Assembly: GCF_016887565.1 (NCBI RefSeq)
Contig: NZ_CP069396.1
Location: 2,941,001-3,005,000, forward strand
DNA: 64,000 nt
Direction: 5' to 3'
Source: Archangium violaceum
Lineage (GTDB): Bacteria > Myxococcota > Myxococcia > Myxococcales > Myxococcaceae
A program made the translations under genes and the position numbers. This document shows positions 11,568 to 20,391 of this stretch, piece after piece. The notes under the pieces were generated by a model. The model saw only the letters and a list, made by a program, of their open reading frames with translations. It had not been told where the DNA came from and made no database searches. Numbering within the stretch: position 1 is the first letter of the stretch; each line of letters opens with the position of its first letter.

Positions 11568-13481
11568 TCACGGCCCCTTCATGGGCAACTCCAGGGTGAA
11601 CGTGGCCCCCTGGCCCGGACCCGGGCTGGTGCAGGTGAGCCGGCCCTTCATCTCCGTGGCGGTCAGGGCGCTCATGTGCAGCCCGAAGCCGTGGCCGGTC
11701 TTCTTGGTGGTGAAGCCCAGGGTGAACATGCGCGGGAGGTGCTCCGGAGCGATGCCCTGGCCGTTGTCCGCCACCTGGATGAGCAGGTTCTTGCCCTCGG
11801 GCGAGGGCTGGACGCGGATGGTGAGTCGCTTGTCCCGCTGCTCGCTCTCGAGCAGCGCGTGGCGGGCGTTGCTCAGCAGGTTGACGAGGATCTGCAGCAG
11901 CTTGTGCCGGTCGACGAGGATGGGAGCGAGCTGGGCATAGTCGCGCTCGATGGCGATGCCCAGCCGCTCGAAGGAGATGGCGTGCAGGCGCAGCGCCTCG
12001 TCGATGAGCTGGGGAATGGAGAGCTGCTCCTGGCTCCCGGCGACGCGCGCGTGCTTCTGCTGCATGCCGATGATGGACTTGATGTGCTCGACGCTCTGGC
12101 TCAAGGCGCGCACTTCCTGGCTCATGGCGTCGCGCTCCTCCTGCAACTGCTGGGACAGGGCGAAGAGGTAGGCGGGCAGCTTCTGCCCCTGGGGATCGGT
12201 GGTGAGGAAAGTGCCCAGCTCCGTGGTGTGCTCGCGCATCAGGCTGGTGGCCCTGGCCAGGCCGGCGACGTGCGACTTGCGCAACGTGTCGGCCAGCACT
12301 CCGGTGGAGACGTTGATGCTGTTGAGGGTGTTGCCCACGTTGTGGAGCACCCCGGTGGCGATCTCCGCCATGCCCGCCTGACGGGAGACATCCATCAGGG
12401 TGCGGTGCATCTCGCCCATGCGCGACTCGGCTTCCTTCCGGGCGGTGATGTCGCGGGAGACGATCGTCACGCCGGTGATCCGTCCACCCGCGCCGCGGAT
12501 GGGGCTGAGGCGGATGTCCAATACGTAGTGCCCGGCGCCCGCCTCGTACTCCTCTTCGAACCTCATGCGCTGACCGGAAAAGGCCTGGACGATGCGCTGC
12601 TCCCAGAGCCGGATGTTCTCCGGCGTCATGGGGATGGGCAGGGGCTGTCCCAGGACGAGCTCCTGGCCGTAGCGCTTGCGGTACATCTCCCGCAGGGCCG
12701 GGTTGGCGGTGAGCAGCCGCCCCTGCAGATCGATCGAGGACAGCATGTCGTCGGTGCTCTCGAAGACGCTGGACAGCTTGCCTTCATTGTCGCGCAGCTC
12801 ATCGAGCGTGCGCTCGAGCCTCTCCTGGGCCTCGTCCCTCTCGGTGCCGTTGAACGAGCTCAGCGCCCAGGCGCCCAGCAGGGCGAAGGAAGCGAAGAGG
12901 TGCATCGGCCAGTAGAACGGGTCCGGTGGCGAGACGCCCCCGCGGCTGACTTCCACATGGTGGAGCGGACGGAGGATCCCCAGTCCCAGGATGAGGAGGA
13001 GGGTGATGAACAGCCCTCGGCGAGGCCCGAGCAGGTACACCGAGAGCGCGGCCAGCATCATGTGCACGGCGTGCGTGCTGGCATAGGTCGTGCCGTCGAG
13101 GCTGAAGGCGCCGGCGATGAACGCCACCGACATGCCCAGGCACAGGAGCGTCGCGGGTGTTGTCAGAGAGGTGGCCCTGCGTGTCAGCGCCAGTGTTCCC
13201 AGATAGAGCAGCAGCGCCACCGAGCCAACGGAGGCGCTGGTCACCGAATGGGGGGCCGCCAGCAGGAACAGCAGGGTGAACGGGGCCATGATGCAGGCCG
13301 CTGCCATCATCACCCGGGAACGGGCGTGCACCAGGGGGGAGGTCCGCAGTTCCTCCGAGAGGAACGAGTCCAGTCGTGCCGCCAGCCACGAGGACAGCCC
13401 GCTGCGTACCCCACCACGCTTCTCGGGAGCGGCTCCTCCGGGAGCGCCCCGCGTTGCATCAGGGATGGGGTCTCTCGCCAT
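11568..13481 (-). CDS. Membrane PAS-domain sensor histidine kinase
   Basis: A 637-residue sensor kinase. Residues about 55-210 contain six hydrophobic helices, forming an integral membrane input domain; a PAS domain follows (about 235-345). The phospho-acceptor region is the unusual type IATGVLHNVGNTLNSINV, where HN replaces the HE of classical kinases. The ATPase domain has the N box NLLSNARHALL, the G1 box DNGQGI and the G2 box GHGFGLHMSA. No receiver domain is present and no response regulator lies next to it, so it is an orphan kinase, which is usual in myxobacteria. The signal is unknown. Confidence 0.92.
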   Translation of the reverse strand: MARDPIPDATRGAPGGAAPEKRGGVRSGLSSWLAARLDSFLSEELRTSPLVHARSRVMMAAACIMAPFTLLFLLAAPHSVTSASVGSVALLLYLGTLALTRRATSLTTPATLLCLGMSVAFIAGAFSLDGTTYASTHAVHMMLAALSVYLLGPRRGLFITLLLILGLGILRPLHHVEVSRGGVSPPDPFYWPMHLFASFALLGAWALSSFNGTERDEAQERLERTLDELRDNEGKLSSVFESTDDMLSSIDLQGRLLTANPALREMYRKRYGQELVLGQPLPIPMTPENIRLWEQRIVQAFSGQRMRFEEEYEAGAGHYVLDIRLSPIRGAGGRITGVTIVSRDITARKEAESRMGEMHRTLMDVSRQAGMAEIATGVLHNVGNTLNSINVSTGVLADTLRKSHVAGLARATSLMREHTTELGTFLTTDPQGQKLPAYLFALSQQLQEERDAMSQEVRALSQSVEHIKSIIGMQQKHARVAGSQEQLSIPQLIDEALRLHAISFERLGIAIERDYAQLAPILVDRHKLLQILVNLLSNARHALLESEQRDKRLTIRVQPSPEGKNLLIQVADNGQGIAPEHLPRMFTLGFTTKKTGHGFGLHMSALTATEMKGRLTCTSPGPGQGATFTLELPMKGP

Positions 13482-13592
13482 GTGGGGTGACCGCGCTCGC
13501 CAGGGGACGTTTGAGTGACAATCTTATCCCCCTGGGACCCTTGTGTTCCAATGGCACCCGGGCGCGGATGTGCGGCCCGAATCAGTGTCCGG

Positions 13593-14777
13593 TCAGCGCA
13601 GCAGCGTCACCAGGGCTTCGGCCAGCCGCTGGTACTCCGCCCGCGAGTTGTAGAGCTGGGCGGACACGCGCACGTGACGGTGGGGGGGCCGGGGCCAGGG
13701 GGTGATGGGCACCTCGATGCCGTGCTCGAAGAGGAGCCGGTCCTGGAGCGGATCCAACCCGAGCGCCGAGGGCTTTTCCGGGAAGCCGTCGGGCAGGGCC
13801 ACGGTGGCCATGGCGCCGACCAGCTCCTCGGGGCAGTGGGGGGCCACCCCGAGCCGCTGGCACAAGAAGGCGCGTGCCTCCAGCACCTTGGCCCGGTTGA
13901 AGGCCATCACCTCGGGCCAGCCGCCGGGTAGCATGCCGCCCATTACCTCCAGTGCCTTGGGTACGCAGAGGAAGGGGGTGGGGTCGTCCGTGCCGAGCCA
14001 GTCGAAGTCGAGGCGGAACCGCGAGCGGTCCTCGCGCCGCGAGTTGTACCCGTGGCTGATGACGACGGGGCGGATGCCCGGCTGGAGATCTCTCCGCACG
14101 TAGAGGAAGGCGGCCCCCTTGGGCGCGCACAGCCACTTGTGGCAGTTGCCCGTGTAGTACGCGACGCCCAGCTGGCGCAGGGAGAGGGGCACCTGCCCGG
14201 GCCCGTGGGCTCCGTCCACGAGCGTCTCCACGCCCCGCTCGCGCAGCGCGCGGATGAGCTCGGCGATGGGGAGCACCAGGGCCGTCTGGCTGGTGATGTG
14301 GTCGATGAGCAGCAGCCGGGTGCGCGCGGTGACGTGGGAGAGCACCGTGTCCACCACCGCCTGGGCCGAGCGCACGGGCCAGGGCAGCTTCGCCACCACC
14401 ACCTTCACGCCCCAGCGGCTGGCCACGAAGTCGAGCGCGTTCCTGGAGGCGTTGTACTCGTGGTCCGTGGTGAGCAGCTCGTCACCCGGGTCGAAGCGCA
14501 GCGACTTCAGCACGGTGTTGACGCCCGTGGTGGCGTTGTTGACGAAGGCCAGGTCGTCCGGGTCCGCGTCCAGGAAGCTCCCGAGCGCCGCGCGCGCCGC
14601 GTCGGACAGCGCCTCGAGCTCCCGGTGGAGGAAGCGCACCGGCTCGGCCTCCATGCGGGCTCGCAGCCGGGACTGCTCCTCCAGCACCGCCGTGGGGCAG
14701 GCACCGAAGGAGCCGTGGTTGAGGAAGGTCACCTCGGGATCGAGCGACCAGTGGGTGCGGAAGGGGGACGCGTCCAT
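13593..14777 (-). CDS. Class V PLP aminotransferase (isopenicillin-N epimerase-like)
   Basis: A 394-residue PLP enzyme. FLNHGSFGACP at the N-terminus, TLVDGAHGPGQ with the Asp/His pair contacting PLP, and YTGNCHKWLCAPKG containing the Schiff-base Lys are the signatures of the IPNS-epimerase/cysteine desulfurase-like group. It has no signal peptide. Reaction and substrate are open: epimerase, lyase or desulfurase. ATG 14777 is used; an in-frame GTG at 14801 lies inside the neighbouring palindromic repeat, which runs right up to this gene and may supply its 5' leader. Confidence 0.87.
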   Translation of the reverse strand: MDASPFRTHWSLDPEVTFLNHGSFGACPTAVLEEQSRLRARMEAEPVRFLHRELEALSDAARAALGSFLDADPDDLAFVNNATTGVNTVLKSLRFDPGDELLTTDHEYNASRNALDFVASRWGVKVVVAKLPWPVRSAQAVVDTVLSHVTARTRLLLIDHITSQTALVLPIAELIRALRERGVETLVDGAHGPGQVPLSLRQLGVAYYTGNCHKWLCAPKGAAFLYVRRDLQPGIRPVVISHGYNSRREDRSRFRLDFDWLGTDDPTPFLCVPKALEVMGGMLPGGWPEVMAFNRAKVLEARAFLCQRLGVAPHCPEELVGAMATVALPDGFPEKPSALGLDPLQDRLLFEHGIEVPITPWPRPPHRHVRVSAQLYNSRAEYQRLAEALVTLLR

Positions 14778-14794
14778 GGTGGGCGCAATGTAGA

Positions 14795-14832
14795 CCCTCA
14801 CCCCAGCCCTCTCCCAGAGGGAGAGGGAGGGG
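14795..14832 (+). repeat. REP-like palindrome, copy 1
   Basis: Core CCCTCACCCC-N2-CCCTCTCCC-N3-GGGAGAGGG, with a 9-bp CCTCTCCC/GGGAGAGG stem. It lies between the aminotransferase start and the end of the first cysteine-rich peptide gene. One of seven near-identical copies in the window. Confidence 0.85.
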
Positions 14833-14846
14833 CTTCCGCGTCCTTG

Positions 14847-15188
14847 CTACTTCAGGGTGGCCAGTGGCTCGGACTGGACGCAGGCCGGAATGCTGGTGCA
14901 ATTCCCGGCTCCGCGGCTCCAGCAGTCCTTACTTGTCGAACACTGCGAGCAGTCCACGGTGCAGAAGCCAGATACCGGGCCGATTCCGCTTCCCTGCTCC
15001 GACTTCTGCTCCGCGGAGGACTCCCGCGCTTCGTTCTGGGGTTCCTCCGCGACGCTGGCGGCGCGGCAGACGTTGGCCGGGGTTGCCTCGCGCTCACCGT
15101 CCGCCGCGGATGCGGCGGCCGGGAGCCACGCGGCAACCAATGCCATGGCGGACATACAGGAGACCACGAGCCTCGACGTCATCTTCAT
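14847..15188 (-). CDS. Small secreted seven-cysteine peptide, copy A
   Basis: A 113-residue exported protein. A 28-residue Sec signal ends in AAASA before ADGE. The mature part begins with an acidic, Glu/Gln/Ser-rich stretch and ends in a compact cysteine region with Cys at 41, 76, 80, 83, 89, 97 and 103 (CxxxCxxC, DCWSRGAGNC, IPxCVQ). The order suggests a disulfide-bonded extracellular miniprotein. AGGAG lies 5 bases before the ATG. I recognise no family. It is a tandem duplicate of the next gene: same length, no gaps, about 79% identity by eye. Confidence 0.8.
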   Translation of the reverse strand: MKMTSRLVVSCMSAMALVAAWLPAAASAADGEREATPANVCRAASVAEEPQNEARESSAEQKSEQGSGIGPVSGFCTVDCSQCSTSKDCWSRGAGNCTSIPACVQSEPLATLK

Positions 15189-15277
15189 GCCGACTCCTTC
15201 GCTGATGTGAAAGGGGGCGCAGCATGTTCGACGTTAGTTCAGGGCAAACCGCCGGAGCCAGCACGGTTTCCCCGATA

Positions 15278-15314
15278 CCCTCACCCCAGCCCTCTCCCAG
15301 AGGGAGAGGGAGGG
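15278..15314 (+). repeat. REP-like palindrome, copy 2
   Basis: Same core as copy 1, between the two cysteine-rich peptide genes. It is part of the duplicated unit together with the preceding AGCCAGCACGGTTTCC-type sequence. Confidence 0.85.
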
Positions 15315-15329
15315 ACTTCCGCGTCCTCG

Positions 15330-15671
15330 CTACTTCAGGGTGGCCAGCGGCTCGGACTGGACGCAGAGCGGAATGCTGGTGCAATTCCCGGCTCCGCGGC
15401 TCCAGCAGTCCTGGTTCGTCGAGCAACGCGAACAGTCCAGGTAGCAGTAGCCGGCCAGCAGGCCACTTCCGCTTCCCTGCTCCGTGCTTTGCTCGGCACG
15501 GGACTCCCGCGCTTCGTTCTGGGTGCCTTCCTCGACGTTGGCGACGCTGCAGACGTTGGCCGGGGTTGCATCGCGCTCACCGTCCGCCGCGGATGCGGCG
15601 GCCGGGAGCCACGCGGCAACGAATGCCATGGCGGACACGCAGGAGACCACGATCCTCGACGTCATCTTCAT
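15330..15671 (-). CDS. Small secreted seven-cysteine peptide, copy B
   Basis: The paralogue of copy A, also 113 residues with the same signal peptide and all seven mature cysteines at the same positions. Differences (about 24) concentrate in the acidic linker (42-50) and around the first cysteines (57-90), while the segment DCWSRGAGNCTSIP and the C-terminus VQSEPLATLK are unchanged. The start at 15671 is chosen by AGGAG and by equivalence to copy A; the open frame upstream is not conserved. The duplication unit is about 483 bp and includes promoter sequence and the palindrome. Confidence 0.8.
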   Translation of the reverse strand: MKMTSRIVVSCVSAMAFVAAWLPAAASAADGERDATPANVCSVANVEEGTQNEARESRAEQSTEQGSGSGLLAGYCYLDCSRCSTNQDCWSRGAGNCTSIPLCVQSEPLATLK

Positions 15672-15761
15672 GCCGACTCCTTCGCTGACTGGTGAAAGGG
15701 GGCGCAGCATGTTCGACGTTAGTGCAGGGTAAACCGTCGGAGCCAGCACGGTTTCCGAATA

Positions 15762-15796
15762 CCCTCACCCCAGCCCTCTCCCAGGGGGAGAGGGTG
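15762..15796 (+). repeat. REP-like palindrome, copy 3
   Basis: Third copy, with a GGGGGAGAGGG right arm, next to the tolB stop. The preceding bases match those before copy 2, showing that the palindrome and the peptide gene were duplicated together. Confidence 0.85.
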
Positions 15797-15806
15797 GGTG
15801 TTTGGC

Positions 15807-17093
15807 TCAGCGGCCCCAGTCGGGCGTGGTGAGCACCGACTTGTCCTGTCCGGGCAGCGCCACCTGGTTGTTGCCGTCCAGCGTCATCACGAACAGCCTC
15901 GACCCTCCGTTTCGCGTGGAGGTGAAGAGGACGAGGCGCCCGTTCGGCGAGAAGCTCGGCTCCTCGTTGTTCGCCTGGTCCTGCGTGAGGCGGGTGATCT
16001 TCCCGTTCTCCACGTTGACCGTGAAGAGATCGAACGCGTTGCGCTCGTCGCGCGCCGTGAAGGCGATCAGATCTCCCCGCGGCGACCAGTCCGGCGTCTG
16101 GTTGTAGTTGCCTTGGAAGGTGAGCCGCCTCACGCCCGAGCCGTCCGCGTTCATCACGTACACCTGCGGCGAGCCGCCCCGGTTGGACACGAAGGCCAGC
16201 CGCTTGCCGTCCGGTGACCACGCCGGGCTGGTGTTGATGCCGAAGCGCGTGTCGGTGAGCTGCTTCGCGTTGTCCCCATCCGCCTCGGCCACCCAGATCT
16301 GCGCGCTCTCCCCATCCGCCAGCGCGTAGGCGATGCGCTTGCCGTCCGGCGAGAAGGCGATGCCCGTGGCCATCTGCCCCTCGGACGTCTTGATGCGCAC
16401 CGTGTCGCCGTCCGGCTTCTGGATGTACAGGTCCGGCTTGCCCTGCTGGTACGAGGTGTAGCCCACCGACCCATCTGGCCCGAGCGTCGGCAGCAGGTTG
16501 ATGCCTCCGCGCGTCACCTGCTTCGCGTTGCGGCCATCCCAGTCCGCCACCCAGACGTCCCGGTTCGCTCCGCTCTTGCGCACGTAGGTGATGCGCGAGA
16601 GGAATGGGCTCGGCTCGCGCGTGTAGTGGCGGTAGATGGCGTCCGCGACCTTGTGGGCCAGCAGACTCGGCTGCGCGGCGGGCGCGCTCTGGGCCGTCTT
16701 GAACTCCTCGCGGCCGCTGCCCACGTTGAACACGCGCGCCTCGGCCTTCAGCTCGCCGCCGTCCTGGGCCAGCGAGTACTTCACCAGCGACTCGGCGCCC
16801 ACGTCCGCCCAGCGCGAGAAGTTGATGCTGCCCGCCACCATGCCCTCCTTCGGGTCCGCCAGGAAGCTGGCCCGGTCCAGTACCTGGAAGAGGCCGGAGG
16901 CGCGCAGGTCGTACATGAGCGCCTCGTCCACGTCCTGGGCGGGCCCCTTGCCCGTCTCGCCCTGCACCAGCGGCTGGGTGACGGCCAGGGGCAGGGGCCG
17001 GAAGTTGGCGCCGGAGATCTGAATGACGGGCGCCTGGGCAAGGGCCGCGAGCGGCAGGAGGACGAGCGAGAGGAGAAGGGCTTTCGCGTTCAC
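15807..17093 (-). CDS. tolB: Tol-Pal system beta-propeller protein TolB
   Basis: A 428-residue periplasmic protein. The signal peptide ends at LAALAQA. An N-terminal alpha/beta domain (about 22-160) is followed by a six-bladed propeller with repeated WSPDGKRLAF, FSPDGKRIAY, WSPRGDLIAF and FSPNGRLVLF motifs. TolB links Pal in the outer membrane to the TolQRA motor in constriction and envelope integrity. The GTG start overlaps the stop of the TonB/TolA-like gene by 4 bases. It is the last gene of the operon; no pal gene is visible next to it. Confidence 0.95.
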   Translation of the reverse strand: MNAKALLLSLVLLPLAALAQAPVIQISGANFRPLPLAVTQPLVQGETGKGPAQDVDEALMYDLRASGLFQVLDRASFLADPKEGMVAGSINFSRWADVGAESLVKYSLAQDGGELKAEARVFNVGSGREEFKTAQSAPAAQPSLLAHKVADAIYRHYTREPSPFLSRITYVRKSGANRDVWVADWDGRNAKQVTRGGINLLPTLGPDGSVGYTSYQQGKPDLYIQKPDGDTVRIKTSEGQMATGIAFSPDGKRIAYALADGESAQIWVAEADGDNAKQLTDTRFGINTSPAWSPDGKRLAFVSNRGGSPQVYVMNADGSGVRRLTFQGNYNQTPDWSPRGDLIAFTARDERNAFDLFTVNVENGKITRLTQDQANNEEPSFSPNGRLVLFTSTRNGGSRLFVMTLDGNNQVALPGQDKSVLTTPDWGR

Positions 17094-17866
17094 GGGCTGA
17101 ACTCCAGGTTGATGCCGTTCTTCTGCAGCGAGTCCCGCAGATGGTCGGGAGGAGGGGAGAAGGGAGAGGCCTTCTTCACCGCGGCCACCACGGCCGAGTC
17201 GAAGAGGCTGTTGCCACTGGCCTTGGCCAGCCGGACCTCGATGACCTCGCCGGTGCGGCTCAGGCGCATGAAGACCGCGGCCCTCAGGCGCATGCGCTCG
17301 TCCTCGGGGATGGTGTCCGCCACGTTGTAGTTGCGGGTCACCTGCGAGGAGAGCAGGCCGTAATAGCGCTCGCCCTCGGCGGTGGCGGAGTCGCCGTTCG
17401 GGTCGCCATCCTCGGCGCCCTCCGGATCCTCTTCCTGCTTCGAGGGCTTGGCGAGCTTGTCGAAGGCGCCGAAGAGCCGGTTGCGTCGGTCCTCGCCCTG
17501 GGTCTCGCCCTTCTGGGGCGCGGGCTTGGGGGCGGGCTCCGGCTTCATCCCGGGTACGGGCACGGCCACCTTGGCCGGCTCGGGCGCGGCGGGCGTGGGC
17601 GGGGCGGGGGACTCCACCTTCTTGGGTGGGGGCGGACGCGGCTGCTCCTTGCGGGGCAGCAGCTTCTCGTCACGCGGCTTGCCCAGGCGCACCAGCGTGG
17701 CGCGGATGGGCTTCTGGTCCAGCTGCACCCGGGGGCCCGAGAAGAAGGTGGCGTACAGCCCCACGGCCAGCAGCACCAACCCATGGGCCACGAGCGACAC
17801 GACGATGAAGTGTCCCAGGCGAGAGCGCCTCGGGACGAGCAGGCTGTACTGATTGGCCGGGTGCAT
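17090..17866 (-). CDS. TonB/TolA-type energy transducer
   Basis: A 258-residue protein anchored by one helix (about residues 20-42). A Pro/Lys-rich spacer (about 65-150) crosses the periplasm and a TonB C-terminal domain (about 165-258) has the pattern VFMRLSRTGEVIEVRLAKASGNSLFDSAVVAAVKKASPF. By position between tolR and tolB it should play the TolA role, coupling proton-motive force to TolB/Pal. The fold is closer to TonB than to E. coli TolA, which is common outside gamma-proteobacteria. The start lies 3 bases beyond the tolR stop. Confidence 0.88.
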   Translation of the reverse strand: MHPANQYSLLVPRRSRLGHFIVVSLVAHGLVLLAVGLYATFFSGPRVQLDQKPIRATLVRLGKPRDEKLLPRKEQPRPPPPKKVESPAPPTPAAPEPAKVAVPVPGMKPEPAPKPAPQKGETQGEDRRNRLFGAFDKLAKPSKQEEDPEGAEDGDPNGDSATAEGERYYGLLSSQVTRNYNVADTIPEDERMRLRAAVFMRLSRTGEVIEVRLAKASGNSLFDSAVVAAVKKASPFSPPPDHLRDSLQKNGINLEFSP

Positions 17867-17869
17867 GGG

Positions 17870-18325
17870 CTAGCGCCGCGCCTCCTTCTTGCCCTTGTTG
17901 GACGTCCGTCCCCCGGCCGCGGGGTCCGTGATCATCCCCACGTTGGTGATGCCGGCGCGCTGCGCGGCGGCCATGACGTCCACCACCACGCCGTAGGGCA
18001 CGTCCCGGTCCGCGTGCAGGTACAGCTCCTTGTCCGCCTGCGCCTTGGCGTTGCTGGCCAGCTTCTTCTCCAGCTCGTCCACCGGCACCTCGGCCTCGCC
18101 GATGTAGATGCGCCGCTGGGCGTCGATGGACAGCACCAGCTTCTTCTCGGCGGCCTCCACCGGGGCGGCCTTGGCCTCCGGCAGGTTCACCTTGACGCCC
18201 TGCTGGATGAGGGGCGCCGTCACCATGAAGATGATGAGCAGCACCAGCATCACGTCCACCATGGGCGTGACGTTGATCTCGCTCATGGTGACGCGGCCAC
18301 CTCCGCGATTGGAGCCCATGCCCAT
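17870..18325 (-). CDS. tolR: TolR/ExbD biopolymer transport protein
   Basis: A 151-residue inner-membrane protein. One N-terminal helix contains EINVTPMVDVMLVLLIIFMV, where the Asp is the proton-binding residue of the stator. A periplasmic domain follows (about 50-135). The C-terminus is basic (KGKKEARR). It pairs with TolQ to form the proton channel of the Tol motor. It lies 12 bases after tolQ in the same direction. Confidence 0.93.
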   Translation of the reverse strand: MGMGSNRGGGRVTMSEINVTPMVDVMLVLLIIFMVTAPLIQQGVKVNLPEAKAAPVEAAEKKLVLSIDAQRRIYIGEAEVPVDELEKKLASNAKAQADKELYLHADRDVPYGVVVDVMAAAQRAGITNVGMITDPAAGGRTSNKGKKEARR

Positions 18326-18337
18326 GGCGTGCGTCTC

Positions 18338-19048
18338 CTAGCGGAAGAAGTGCCGCTTGATGATGTTGAGGAAGTCCGCGGAGAAGTTGGCCATCTCCGT
18401 GTCGAACACCTTGATGCGGCTGATGAACGAGTTGTAGGCGACCACCGCGGGGATGGCCGCGAACAGGCCCGCCGCCGTGGCGAAGAGCGCGTTGCCCACC
18501 GGCGCCGCCACCGTCGCCAGCGTGGCGTTGCCCTGCTCGGCGATGGAGTTGAAGGCGTTCAGGATGCCGATGACCGTGCCGAACAGGCCCACGAACGGGG
18601 ACGCCGCGCCCACCGTGCCCAGGAAGGACACCCGGGCCTCCAGGTCGGTGAGCTGGGTGGTGGACGCCCGGTTGAGCGCCCGCTCCACGTTCTCGATACC
18701 GCCGAGCCGCTCGGCCATCGCTCCCTCGGCGCCTTCCTTGGTCTGGGCCAGCTTGCTCAGCTCCTCGTAGCCGGCGCAGAACACCTTGGAGAGGGGCGAG
18801 CCATCCAGCTTCTGGGCGTCCTGGTAGATGGCCTCCAGCCGGGAGGACTTCCAGAAGGTGTCCAGGAAGGCGAGGGACTGGGTCCGGGCGCGCGACAGCT
18901 GGGTGTGCTTGAGTGCGATGAGCGCCCAGGACGCCACCGAGACGACCATCAGCAGGCCCAGCACGCCCAGCTCCAGGAAGGAGGCGTCACGGAGGATCTG
19001 CAGGTAGTTCATGGCGCCGAGCGCCAGGGGGAAACGGGGCATCAACAT
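18338..19048 (-). CDS. tolQ: TolQ/ExbB proton channel protein
   Basis: A 236-residue membrane protein with three transmembrane segments. ASWALIALK ends helix 1, and GAASPFVGLFGTVIGILNAF plus TAAGLFAAIPAVVAYN are the conserved channel helices. It is the first gene of the tolQ-tolR-tonB-tolB operon. Three in-frame ATGs are possible (19048, 19042, 19012); none has a strong ribosome site, and 19012 (MNYLQ) gives a length of 224 and aligns best with E. coli TolQ. The frame stays open far upstream (to 20371) but that part is an antisense shadow of the lipoprotein gene. Confidence 0.92.
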   Translation of the reverse strand: MLMPRFPLALGAMNYLQILRDASFLELGVLGLLMVVSVASWALIALKHTQLSRARTQSLAFLDTFWKSSRLEAIYQDAQKLDGSPLSKVFCAGYEELSKLAQTKEGAEGAMAERLGGIENVERALNRASTTQLTDLEARVSFLGTVGAASPFVGLFGTVIGILNAFNSIAEQGNATLATVAAPVGNALFATAAGLFAAIPAVVAYNSFISRIKVFDTEMANFSADFLNIIKRHFFR

Positions 19049-19228
19049 GGGGGTCTGGCCGTAACACCTGGGTGGGGGGTGGTCAAACAAACCCGGAGGG
19101 GGCGGGGGGGTTGTCTGGCTGCTGACGCAGAGGATTGAATAATTCCCGAGAGAGGGCGTCCGAGGGTCTGTGTGACGGGCCGCATGCCTGTCCCCCCTAC
19201 CCCGAACCCACCCTCTCGAGGGCTTCCC

Positions 19229-20281
19229 ATGAACGCCAGACTCCTCGCGGCATTCCTCTGTCTCACCATGGCCAGCACGGGCTGCATCATCGTCGACCAT
19301 GACGATGACACCTGCTGCAACGTCCCCAACGGCCAGCCGGGTGACGTCACCTTCCTGTGGACCTTCGCCAGCGAGGGCGCGGGCCGGTGCGCGGATACGC
19401 CGGACGTCAGGAGGATCCGCATCTCCATCCCCGGCGAGACGCTCCTCAACGGCGGCATCTACGCCTGCAACACCGCGGGAGTGGACGGCATCGTCCTGCA
19501 CGACTTCGTGCCCGGCAACTACAGCTACACCCTCGAGGCCCTCAGCTACACCGACCAGGTCCTCTACCGGTCCGGTGGCACCTTCTCGGTGAACGGGGAC
19601 GTGCGGGTGAGCACCACCCTCACGCCGAACGGCAGCCCGGGCTCCTTCGCGTACATCTCCTGGTCCTTCGAGGGCAACACCTCCAGCCCGAACCCCTCCT
19701 GCTACCAGGCCGGCGTGACGCACGTGGATGCGCGCATCGACAACGGCGAGTGGGCGCGCTTCTCGTGCGCCGAAGGGACGGGCAGCGCGCAGGTCCAGTC
19801 GCCCTTCCTGGCGCCCGGCCAGCACACCATCGAGCTCGTCGGCGTGCGTGTCACCAGCGCGGGTGAGGAGCCCTTCTACCACCGCACGAGCACGCTGACG
19901 ACGCAGGCCGGCAGCCCCATCTCGGTCTCGTACGGCCTCAACGCGGTGGGTGGCCTGTCGCTGCGCTGGGAGCTCATCGACGGCTCCATCTCCAAGACCT
20001 GCGCCCAGTCGGGCGTCACGCAGGTGACGATCCACCTCTACGACGAGACGCGGAAGCAGTACGTCTACGGTGACGCCGGTGACGTGCACCCCTGCAACGG
20101 CGCCCCCATCATCTACAACTTCCTGCGGCCCGGGTACTACACGGTCATCATGGATGGCACGGGTCCGGGGGGCGTCTTCTACACCAACCGGTACAACAGC
20201 CCTCCCTCGCGCCCGGTGACGGCCTTCGTGCAGGAGACGGAAGGCGACGCCTACACCCTCTTCCTGCCGCGTCGGAACTAG
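19229..20281 (+). CDS. Lipoprotein with three repeated beta-type modules
   Basis: A 350-residue lipoprotein; the signal ends in the lipobox MASTGC. The mature part shows three copies of a module of roughly 100 residues, each starting with a strand of type VTFLWTF / AYISWSF / LSLRWEL, followed by a Cys and a GVxxVxxxI-type strand (DVRRIRISI, GVTHVDARI, GVTQVTIHL), then PGxY(S/T). This suggests three Ig-like or fibronectin-like domains with paired cysteines. No enzyme motif is seen. It is a myxobacterial-type surface lipoprotein of unknown role. A strong terminator follows. Confidence 0.8.
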   Translation: MNARLLAAFLCLTMASTGCIIVDHDDDTCCNVPNGQPGDVTFLWTFASEGAGRCADTPDVRRIRISIPGETLLNGGIYACNTAGVDGIVLHDFVPGNYSYTLEALSYTDQVLYRSGGTFSVNGDVRVSTTLTPNGSPGSFAYISWSFEGNTSSPNPSCYQAGVTHVDARIDNGEWARFSCAEGTGSAQVQSPFLAPGQHTIELVGVRVTSAGEEPFYHRTSTLTTQAGSPISVSYGLNAVGGLSLRWELIDGSISKTCAQSGVTQVTIHLYDETRKQYVYGDAGDVHPCNGAPIIYNFLRPGYYTVIMDGTGPGGVFYTNRYNSPPSRPVTAFVQETEGDAYTLFLPRRN

Positions 20282-20306
20282 TCTTCGGGCAGCTCGCCTG
20301 CCTTCC

Positions 20307-20344
20307 GGAGGGCCGGGGCATCCGCCTCGGCCCTCCTTGCTTTT
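20307..20344 (+). terminator. Rho-independent terminator after the lipoprotein gene
   Basis: GGAGGGCCG (20307-20315) pairs with CGGCCCTCC (20328-20336), extendable to about 13 bp with one G-T pair and a 4-nt loop, followed directly by ttgctttt. Confidence 0.85.
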
Positions 20345-20391
20345 CGGGCGGGCACCTGGCGTTGGCATCAAACGTGATAGGGAGGCCGGGT

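Noticed and set aside
18338-20371. A 677-residue reading frame on the minus strand starting at 20371
   Set aside because: Only the last 236 residues are TolQ; the upstream part is antisense to the lipoprotein gene and has no sensible composition.
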